Below are positions 55,178-64,000 of a DNA stretch of 64,000 nt, in pieces. Below the pieces are notes generated by a model, which did not search any database, was not told where the DNA came from, and saw only the letters and a list, made by a program, of their open reading frames with translations. Made by a program: the position numbers and the translations under genes. The first letter of the stretch is position 1. Each line of letters starts with the position of its first letter. Source of the DNA: Roridomyces roridus (Eukaryota > Basidiomycota > Agaricomycetes > Agaricales > Mycenaceae); the NCBI GenBank assembly GCA_029378245.1, contig JARKIF010000009.1, positions 1,984,001 through 2,048,000 on the forward strand. The letters are read 5' to 3'.

Positions 55178-56861
55178 ATGAGGGACTCAATTCACCCCAA
55201 TTCCGGCCCTTTTCGGACTGACCCGGATGATGTGGTATGGGCAAAATCTTTTGGTAGGGACGCCTAGATAGGCAGGATCAATACATGTAAACAACTCGCT
55301 CGCGCCTCGCCATGTACTTGTAATCATGCAGAAAAATTATGGTTTGGCACTCCAGAGGGCTGGACTACCCTTGGGAAACAATGAAAGAGGAAATGAGGGT
55401 GAGACCCAAGGCAAAGCCTCAGAAAGGACTATCAAATGTGCCAAAATTTCGCCTCAGCGGTCAAATTTTACCCATAAATTAACGGACGAGCCTCCTCAGT
55501 AAAATAAACAACCAACTGAGCCCTCAGTAGAGAGTTTATGCACGGCAAGGCTGCGCGCGACGAATTCAGGGCTTACGATGCTGACTCAGCTACCATCAAA
55601 TTCCAGTGATCTGCCGCTACCCACACCTATTCAAAAAAAATGGCGCATTGATGTACTTTCTTATGTAATTTGCAACCATCTGATGGGATTGGCGGATATC
55701 TCGGGCGACATTCGATCGTCGTTGCCATCCGTTTCTCCAGCCTTTCTGTTCCTTTTCAAATGTGCGTTTGCCGCCAATTTTCCGCCATTCTTTTGCTCTC
55801 TAATAGCTGGCGAGGAGGGATTCTTGTTCGGCACGTCGGCCCACTCTGGTCACTCCCCCCTGTCGTGTCTCTGGGCTTCTTTCTGCTTCTTCCCCGTCTC
55901 CGAGCGCACAAGCTGCAGTTGACCATTTCCATACCTGGACTCCCTACCAATTCTCCTCGCTTTTCCATGTCGCTGCATTTTCCCCATCCCAGGCCTTCTC
56001 GAGACGCCCTCCGGCTTCCCAACCGTCTTGACTCTTGACGTCTGGCAATTTCTTTTGCGGCCATTCCTCTCTGTCAGTCCATGCATGCAATCTAGCTTCC
56101 TTCAGATGCCAATTGAGTGGTTTCTGGGTGGTTCAAATCATGCAGCTGCTCTGCCTCCTCCCAATCAGTCTGAAGCAGTCGCAATCAGTCAGCGTGGTCG
56201 TTCCACAGCCGTGAACAACATCTATGTATGCCGGTCAAACGGTTAGTGTTAGTTGCCTGTTACGACCCGCCCTGAACTTGCATTAGAACGCGCTTACGAT
56301 TTATTCTCGCGAATTCTTCTTCCGCCAATTCTTCTGTGAAGAACTGGGCCGACTTCCCGACACTCCAGATCCGACTTTACAGAGCTTCACCACCACAGGA
56401 ATCCGACTCGATTGCTCTCCTTAATCAATACATGCCGTGGCGTCCAAGCATCCTGCTCAACAACCTAACACTACGGCTTGGCAAACCTCTAGATCTTTCT
56501 CTTCTCACTTTGTCTCTTCGTCTATGCGTTTCCTTCAATGATCCCGTTCTCAACTGGTTTGTCGCAGCCGATATTACTCAAGTTGTATTTATATGCGGAA
56601 CCAGGTTGCTGAGAATGCGGGGCTTAATGCGAGCTGGTCGACGCGATAGCGTCGGGCCGGCGAGCTTTAGGCCGCGCTTAGATATAATACTTTTGTTTTC
56701 GTCCTGCCTTGTATCAAGTACTCCAGATTAATATAGGAAGGAAGGAAGGAAGGAAGGAATTAACCGGTAGGGATACATGTACATGGTCCAAAAGCAATAG
56801 ACATTTGGCCCATAAATTGGCCCATAGCGGGCACTGCCGCGAAGCGGGCTACATCAGTCAT
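55178..56861. other. spacer with no firm gene and a (GGAA)6 microsatellite
   Basis: Nothing here could be assembled into a gene. (GGAA)6 lies at 56736-56759. A C/T-rich plus-strand section (55850-56060) and a hydrophobic-looking frame near 55740 are judged compositional. Confidence 0.4.
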
Positions 56862-57534
56862 TTGATCCAGGTGTATCACAGTATCGGGGGAACTTGGCTT
56901 ACATGGTTCCCCCGAGGATAACAAGTATAGAGCCCGCTCGGTTTCTGTGTTATGGCCGTCAAATCAACGACTTTAACGTGTCGGTGAGCTGGACATACGT
57001 TGTCATCAAGTCCCCGAAATAGCTGACGCCGATAAGTGTCTGCAACACCGAGCGTGCGGCCTTTCGAAAAGAACGGAGAATTAGTCGAATTTATTTCAGA
57101 ACCGACATTGTACGGACGCTGGAGACCATATGGGTTATTGGGCTGGTGACACGGATGCTCAGTAATCCAGCTGAACATTCGATCAGTAATGCAGACGTTC
57201 TTTGCGGCATTTGCATACCGATGCATGGCAAAAATCCAAAGACACCGGTAACAACAGAGCCCCATAGGAAAACCGTCCCGTCCCAGTTCGGATCGGTCAC
57301 CCTGTCGTACAGCACAGAATATTCGCCGCCGAAGATGACGAACGGGAGCAAGAGCACTGCGGAACCCACGTTCGTCCACCAGGCGAGTTGTACGGTCGAG
57401 TTGTTGCAGTAAGGAAGAGACATTTTGATCAGGACCGCATGGACCGCGATAAAGAGTGAGGATAGAACGCCGTATGCCAGAGACCAGAGCGAAGGAGCAG
57501 CTGCCAAGGGCACGTCCGAGGAAGGAACGACGAA
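56862..57534 (-). pseudogene. truncated inverted duplicate of the nucleotide-sugar transporter
   Basis: Nearly identical to 46372-47073 in opposite orientation, covering the central exons and introns (SLFIAVHAVLIKMSLPYCNN to LVILGGTM-encoding sequence). It lacks the first exons and start codon. About 25 bp around the final splice acceptor are missing at its 3' end, and it stops within CACCTGGATCAAAT. A handful of substitutions are seen (for example Leu to Pro in GFLPCIGMQ). Not expected to be functional. Confidence 0.85.
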
Positions 57535-57632
57535 ACAAGTATCACGTGATGGTGCCGACCGAACAAATCCCGAGAGTCGACAAGCCGATTATACAGAGCA
57601 TACATTTCATCCAATAAATAACCAACCCAAAT

Positions 57633-59741
57633 CTACAAATCTGGCAGCTCACGCGAGATCAGCCGCGTCCATGTCGTGTCCTTCCACCAATCGTGCATGC
57701 TGTCAATACGCTCCCACAGCGTTTCCTCGTCTACGCCGTAGATCTCATATCTTCCACCATCAAGGGGCCTCCCCTCTCGCTTTGCTACCTCCAAAGCAGC
57801 TTTATTCTCTCCTCTGTTCCAAAACGGTTATACATTGAATTTGCCAAACAAATCTTGGAAAGCACCTTAACAACTCTAATAGTTCTGTCCGATCAGGGAA
57901 GAAGAGCCTTGGTTCGAGGACAGCCAGGATTCCAAGGGATGCGCGGTATAGAAACGAGTCTCCCTCGAGAAGGAGCACGTCCCATATCCGAGCGCATGCT
58001 TCGAAAGGGAGATGTTGTAAGAAGAGAGGCACAAGCCAATCCGGGAGGTAAGCTGCTGGTGAAATTTGGTGTTGCTTGAAGTTGAAGTAGACTGTAGCCA
58101 GGTGAGAATGGTCAATGGGGAGCGGTTGGACTCACTCTTGGGCATGCCATCGGCCAAGAGAGTGTCGAATATTCTGGCTGGCATTAGCACTTGAATTGAA
58201 TACCACACAAACAAGTCACCGATAATACGCTTCCACCTACGACACGTTAGATCATCTCAAACCGAGGCAAAAGACACTCACTTCGTCTTTTGCGCCCTCG
58301 CCGCCAAAGAAACTTCGTAAACAATGTCGCTCCAACAGATTACGCATGACAATAAAGCCCTGCTGCACTGGCATGTTTATAAGGAGCATGGCTGCGATTT
58401 TGGCCGCGCCGAGGGTATAGCCGAGTCCTTCGTCGCTGCGCGATACGACCCAGGCGCACAACATATCCTTGAGTTCGCCGTATAGAGGGCCAGTCTCATG
58501 GTGGAAAATATGCAGCGAAGGCAAAGTAGTAGAGATATCTTGGTCAATGAGATCCAAGGCGGAGGACGGAAAGGAGCCCGCTGCCAACGCGCGTTTAGCT
58601 CTTGCATTGCAAGTGCGGAAATTGTCTGAACGAAAACAGTAATGTCAATTCAGATTCAAGAAAGGCTAGGTAGACAGTGCCGACAAGGGACATGTAACTA
58701 CCTTTGCTCAGCGCCAGAGAATTTCCGACAGCGTTCGCCCACATTAAAGCTCGTAGCTTCGTCGGTATCCCTTGCCACCATAGTTTCCGCAGTGCCGCAT
58801 TCTTGTGTACGACTTTCCAGTCGGGGACGATTTCCTTCTCCCACAACTGCAGAGAATCTTCAACCTTCTTCTCTCGAGCCAATCGTCGGGCTTTGAGAGC
58901 TTCCCGCTTTTTCTCGGCTTGAGCGCGGGCGTGCTTCATCATTCCCTCCCACTCACTGTAAAACTACTGTCAGGCTGAAAACAGCATCGGAGGTGAATGC
59001 AGCTAACAATAGATGCTTCTCATCTTCCTGTCGGTTTTTTGGAGGGAGGAAGGGTGGCCGGGTTTTGCTTCTGACTTTCTCCAGTGCACTAGGTCCAGAA
59101 GAGCGCACTGGCCGATGCTCCGGTTTGGCGGGAGCGGAGGAGGGCGGTGGTGGTATTGGAGGTGGTGGTATCGGTGGTTCCGATGAAGATGCATCATCGG
59201 GTGAAGGCGAACTCCTCTCCTGAGCAATTTCCGAGGGCTCAGAGTACGAGGATTGTGTCGAGTGGACTCTAGGGGAGGGAAGCTCCGCGGTCCAGGAATC
59301 TGCGTCTGGTCCAGACGTCGAGACGGTCACACGATGCGACTTGGAGAAGTCTATGACAACGTTTGGGTATGGATGGGAATCTCCATTCGAGAGTGGTGGG
59401 TCGTCAACCGGCGCTTCGTGTTCTTCATCGACTGCGGGGCTGTGATCCAAACCGTTCGGAGGGTCGGACAACGAGATTTGGGAAAAGTCAGCATCCAACT
59501 CAGCGTCATCCATCTCAGATTCCGATGGAGGAGACGAGGAGGAGGGGGAATGGGGCCCAGTGCCGTTGATGTCGAGGGTAGAGACGGACTCGTCTACTTC
59601 AGGGAATCCGGACGAGTCGCCTGTTTCGGGCGCCCAGGAAGATGCATGGAGGGCTATATCATGACGGATGGCGTCGGCGGAGAAGCTGTACTCGTCGTCG
59701 TCTCCGGTATCGGCAAAAGGGTCGTCGTCAGACTCGTGCAT
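57633..59741 (-). CDS. TBC-domain protein, probable non-catalytic Rab-GAP homologue
   Basis: The N-terminal 250 residues are acidic and Ser/Pro-rich (PPIPPPPIPPPPSSAPAKPE). A basic coiled coil follows (AQAEKKREALKARRLAREKK). The TBC domain starts at LRKLWWQGIPTKLRALMW, continues YGELKDMLCAWVVSRSDEGL, NMPVQQGFIVMRNLLERHC and LPDWLVPLFLQHLPFEACAR, and ends IWDVLLLEGDSFLYRASLGI. In typical Rab-GAPs the fingers are IxxDxxRT and GYxQGM; here they read IDQDISTTLP and GYTLGAA, so both the Arg and the Gln are absent. The C-terminus is WKDTTWTRLISRELPDL. Its start codon is 92 bp from that of the divergent GCP4-like gene. Confidence 0.85.
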
Positions 59742-59833
59742 GGAGAGGTGAGGTGATCGGTGCTATGGGCCGAATCCCGACGCTGCACAAACAACGCGGA
59801 CCAAACGCGGACGCGACCTGCTTTCTGAACAAC

Positions 59834-62112
59834 ATGATATCTGAGGTCTTCCTTCTACTCAGCGGCCACAACTCGTCTTTGTTTCCTTCGCCGCTCCTCA
59901 ATCCCCAGTTTGCGCAAGCCAACTTGCTGCACCCCGGGGAGCAGCAATGCCTCGAGTCGCTCGCCCAGATTGCCTGGCGGTACAGAAAGATAGTCGCGTC
60001 GTGCAAGAGCCTCTCCCGCTCCCCGTCGCGCTACATCTCCACAGTCGCCGCCACATTGACGCACATCCTCAAGGAACAATATCTGCACCTTGTTGTAAAC
60101 ACAGAGGTGGTCCACTTCAGTCGCCTCATCGTGGGCCTGACCGTTTGAAAGGCCAAAGTGCTTTCCCGAGACCCAAATCTGGTCGCGAGCGCGTCTTTCG
60201 TCCCCCTTTCCTCCATAAGGGCCATTTTTGCCGAATGGGACGCGCCGTTCGCCACACTCGCGGTGCTGGTAGAACAACTCGAGTCGGAAAAGTCCTGGAA
60301 GCCCGGTCCCCTCATAGACCTCCTTCTCGCGCGTTCTCACACGGGAATCTATCGAATTTCAACAATCCTCTCATCCTTGGCTGTCGCGGTTCAGAATGTG
60401 TGGAGGACACAACTGACCGCGTTCGTTATCCACGGCACCCTGTCCCCAACAGAGCCGTTGGCGTCGGAGGCATACGTTCTGGAAGATGGCTCGATGCCGT
60501 CTTGCGTCTCGGAACAGGTCAGAGAGATTAACTCTGCAGTTGCCTTGTCTAACTGGCCCAGTCCAGAGAGTCGATCGCTTATGTTGGGAGGGCGATCGCC
60601 ACCGTAAAAGCAGCTCAATGGCAAAAACAATTACCGCACAGTTTAGCCTCTGAGCATACTGCTTTACTACAGGAGGTGTTGCCCGAAGACCAGCATGCGT
60701 TCGACAAAGTGATATTCCAGATCAGGACCAATGTCAGCGAATGGCTTTGGTTAAACGTCCTCACCCAAAAGGATGTCGAGGATGCGGTGGATTCACTGGG
60801 CAATTATTTTCTGCTCCGGAATGGTGAATACGCCCAGTCGCTGATACGGGAGATCGAGCGTCTCAAATTGTCGAGACTGACTATGCGTTCTGGTCCTGCT
60901 TCAATGATTCGGGAGCAGGATTTGAACTTGGCCCTCCTACGAGCGTCACTCGGCACGACGGCGCAGCAGGATCCTACTCTCTCACTCCTGCGATTCTCTT
61001 TACCGGCTGGGCCTTTACGTCCTCTCCTTCCTTCATTAACCCAGGCCGATTATTCGACATCTCCGGGAAATACCCCAACTGATCCATTCAACTCTCACCT
61101 GTTGGGATCTACCCCTTTGACACTCTCCTACAAAGTGTCGTGGCCGCTGGATCTCTTTCTCCACAAGGCCGATCTCACTGCCTATGCCACTCTATTTTCT
61201 TATCTGTCTGCGCTGCGGAAGACTCAAGCTCGCCTGTTCACATGCTGGTCGTCCTTGTCCAACTCGCAACGAGCGCGTCGGAGATGGACTGGTCTGGGTG
61301 AGGGCGGTACAGTACAGGATCTGCAGGTGCGCCAGGCACTCTTGCGATGTGGATGGGGGACGGTCAAAGACATGCTGTGGTTCTTGGATACACTCATGGG
61401 CTACGTGATGACCGATGTCGTCGAGGTGGAATTTCTGCGCTTAAAGGAGATGCTTGGCCGAGGCCGCGCCATGAACCCCTCGGGAAGTTTACCTTCGCTC
61501 GGGTCTGGAGCAATTCCTGTCGCAGGCAGCGTTGGTTCCATCGCTTCCGGTGCACATCATCTTGACTTTACCACTCTTCGCACCATCCATTCCGAATACC
61601 TGGACCGCCTGTTGACTGGGTGTCTGCTGACAAACCCTGCTCTCACCTCACTTCTACTCCCCATATTTGAAGTCTGTGAGCGATTCGCAGCCCAAGTCGA
61701 GCGGTGGGGTGGTGATGTCCTGCCCGCTCTCCTTTTCGAAGGGAGCTTGCAAGCTAAAGACGAGCAAGTCGGCACGATGGTCAAGGACCGACGAGCCGTG
61801 GTGAATGAGATCAACGAGGTTTGCCACCAACTCGCGCAGTAGAACTTGATCACTGAAATATTACAGACTCTACAGGATTTGCTCGAGTCCTTTTACGAGC
61901 AACTCTCCCTGTCCACGTCTCAGCAGCCATTCACAGCCGCAGATGCCTCGAAATCGGTCCTCGTGAACGCGAGTGTTGCAAATCACACGACTGTGGTGAA
62001 GGGAACGGATGGTGTGCGTCGACATGTGGAGCGGTTATTGTTAAGACTAGATTTCAACGGGGCATTTTCCAAGCCACGTCGGAAACGAGGGATACTTGAC
62101 AAGCTCGCTTAG
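59834..62112 (+). CDS. gamma-tubulin complex component 4 (Spc97/Spc98 family)
   Basis: A structural subunit of the gamma-tubulin ring complex that nucleates microtubules. Starts MISEVFLLLSGHNSSLF, matching the GCP4 N-terminus (family MIxELLLALSGxPGSIF). GRIP1 is seen from FVPLSSIRAIFAEWDAPFAT through LLDLLLARSHTG-like sequence; the GRIP2 domain includes PLTLSYKVSWPLDLFLHKAD, LFSYLSALRKTQARL and MLWFLDTLMGYVMTDVVEVE. The C-terminus is HVERLLLRLDFNGAFSKP. Introns near 60139-60183, 60520-60563 and 61821-61866 keep the frame. It shows the expected length for GCP4. Confidence 0.9.
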
Positions 62113-62229
62113 TACATGAATTCGGGTAGATTTCTACTTAGCAGGTTTTGAGCAGCTGTATTATTTCCTGTTTGGGACATGAGTATCAAGGCAAACACAG
62201 TGCGCAGACTCAAGTCTGTCTCTCTCCAC

Positions 62230-63359
62230 ATGTCGTCTCGTACGTCTTCTGGGCGCTTGCAAGTCGATCTGCCTGACGATCCCCTCAGAGTTCAATCCAC
62301 GCCTCATCGGCGCGGCGAACACCCTTGGTGAGTATGATATGCACGCGATCTATCCTCCTTACGCCGTCCAGAGCACCGCGTCTACATCGAGCAAAACGGC
62401 AATGTCGTGTCCCCGTTCCACGACATCCCTCTCTTCGCCGACCAGAACAACGGCATCTTCAACATGATTGTCGAGGTCCCCCGCTGGACCAACGCCAAGA
62501 TGGAAATTAGCAAGGAGGAGCCCTTCAATCCCATCAAGCAGGACATTAAGAAGGGCAGATTGCGTTTCGTCCGCAACTGTTTCCCCCACCACGGGTACAT
62601 CTGGAACTACGGTGCTTTCCCTCAGGTGAGATTATCTCTTCGCCGTTGCCTGATTTCACTGATTATTTTTCGATAAATAGACTTGGGAAGACCCCACGGT
62701 TTCCAACGCCGAGACCAAGGCCAAAGGCGACGACGACCCGCTCGATGTTTGCGAAATTGGTGAACAGGTCGGCTACGTTGGCCAGATCAAGCAGGTCAAG
62801 GTTCTCGGTATCATGGCTCTCCTCGACGAGGGCGAGACCGACTGGAAGGTCATCGTCGTCGACGTCCAGGACCCCCTCGCCTCCAAGCTCAACGACATTG
62901 AGGACGTCGAGCGTCATCTCCCTGGTTTGATTCGCGCGACCAATGAATGGTTCAGGTATAATGCTACCGCTCTAACACCATGTGAATATTTTATTGAATT
63001 TCCTGTAGGATTTACAAGATCCCCGATGGAAAGCCCGAGAACACCTTCGCCTTCTCTGGTGAAGCCAAAAACAAGAAATACGCCACCGAGATCATCCACG
63101 AGTGTCATGAGGCTTGGCGTCGTCTCATTACGGGCGAGAGCCCTGCTGGTGAAAAGTCCATGTATGTTGGTTTGCATATTGTCTACCTCTCCTACTCAAA
63201 CTTGTCGACAGCGCCAACATCACCATCAAGAACTCCCCTGGCTTCATCCAGCGGGACAACCCGAAGTATACCAGCCTTCCTTCCGACTCGCGCAAACCTC
63301 CTGCCCCGATAGAGCCCTCGGTCTCCAAGTGGTGGTACATTTCCTCTGCCCCCGTCTAA
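62230..63359 (+). CDS. IPP1: inorganic pyrophosphatase, eukaryotic type
   Basis: Hydrolyses pyrophosphate to phosphate. Exons 62230-62239, 62289-62327, 62372-62626, 62681-62955, 63009-63161 and 63212-63359. The first exon is only 10 nt (ATG TCG TCT C). The protein starts [20 protein letters not shown]. The metal-binding signature is [12 protein letters not shown], preceded by [39 protein letters not shown] and [17 protein letters not shown] follow. The C-terminus [10 protein letters not shown] is typical of fungal enzymes. Length (about 290 residues) fits the family. Confidence 0.95.
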
Positions 63360-63423
63360 GCAAAGTGCGATTGGTAGTAGTACTAGAAGAAAAAATGTTA
63401 CAAATGGACTGCAATGACAACCC

Positions 63424-64000
63424 TCAACGCCCGGATGGAGGAGCGTCCGACTGAGCCTGAGGATACCGACAATATCGGTCTGATATGGAGGTGACCGTCC
63501 AGGTACCTGAACGAAGATGAGGAGATGAAACACTCGCAACGACTGAACGGCGTACCTTCCATTGCCGAAAAGATGGAGTATTCGTGCTTGTTGATCCTCG
63601 ACACCGTATGCGTCTCGAGGACTTTACCAGGTTTGCCGCCCTTCTTGGGGCTCGGCTCAGCACGCTGGTATGTGAACGTAAACGGCGGCTCTCCAAACAG
63701 GGTAAAAGTAATTTCAGCCTGATCGCCCTCGTGTATGTCCTGGTAGACCCGCTTCCCATGGCCGACCTGCGCAGACGGCAGAGCATGGACCTGCGTCCTC
63801 AAATCCGTGATGACAGCTTTGCACATCTTTTGCTGATGCGCGATCGAGGTGACTTTGAACTCGCCCGGCTGAGTCTGGACGACGGAAAAGGGTGACACTT
63901 TGGCTTCTTCCGAGTAGATCTTGCCGTTCATGCTGTACCCCACCGTCCATGGCGGGATGCCCTCGAGCTGGAATTGCGCCACGTCCCCGACGCAGTAGTG
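63424..64000 (-). CDS. POM152: nucleoporin Pom152, 3' end only
   Basis: Membrane nucleoporin of the pore ring with repeated luminal Ig-like domains. The window contains the last part: [39 protein letters not shown] and [20 protein letters not shown] are followed, after a GTACGC..TTCAG intron (about 63514-63563), by [17 protein letters not shown]. These are typical Pom152 terminal repeats. The gene continues beyond base 64000. Confidence 0.88.

Noticed and set aside
55756..56064. 102-codon basic minus-strand frame
   Set aside because: Composition-driven, no partner exons, no recognisable motif.

Overview
The window is nuclear DNA of a filamentous basidiomycete, most likely an Agaricomycete. 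Nearly every gene is split by many introns of about 45-60 nt with GT..AG ends and CTRAY-type branch points, genes are packed on both strands with short spacers, and the identifiable proteins are fungal housekeeping families. No CRISPR, operon or other prokaryotic feature is present. Gene models are hand-spliced from sequence; exon limits are given where worked out.

Layout. 1-8.96 kb: a tRNA 3' end, a doubtful small gene, then dCMP deaminase, the RNase P subunit Pop3, the ESCRT regulator Vta1, an arrestin-fold protein and an unknown protein. 9.07-11.52 kb: two tandem secreted rhamnogalacturonan acetylesterases. 11.75-19.9 kb: a GNL1-type circularly permuted GTPase, a SAM methyltransferase, a 452-bp hAT-like non-autonomous transposon and a Utp17/Nan1-type WD40 ribosome-biogenesis protein. 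19.9-34.9 kb is a dynamic, gene-poor block with inverted and dispersed duplications, pseudogenes and two copies of an unclassified 0.88-kb terminal-inverted-repeat element. One copy sits inside a tandem-BRCT gene and the other inside a multi-zinc-finger gene, and each insertion has a 6-bp target duplication.

35-54 kb is gene-rich again: F-box protein, PB1-domain protein, ketopantoate reductase, a multi-pass membrane protein, a GDP-fucose-transferase-like enzyme divergent from a nucleotide-sugar transporter, a CoA-dependent acyltransferase and an OPT oligopeptide transporter. 54-57.6 kb holds simple repeats, a gene fragment and a truncated inverted copy of the transporter. 57.6-64 kb carries a TBC-domain protein lacking both catalytic fingers, gamma-tubulin complex component GCP4, inorganic pyrophosphatase, and the 3' end of the nucleoporin gene POM152.

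The most notable observations are the new TIR element family with clean exonic insertions, the hAT-like element carrying six copies of one subterminal motif, two consecutive 9-nt microexons over the catalytic FGHND motif of an esterase, and an intron whose 3' part is an array of CTAAC branch-point motifs.
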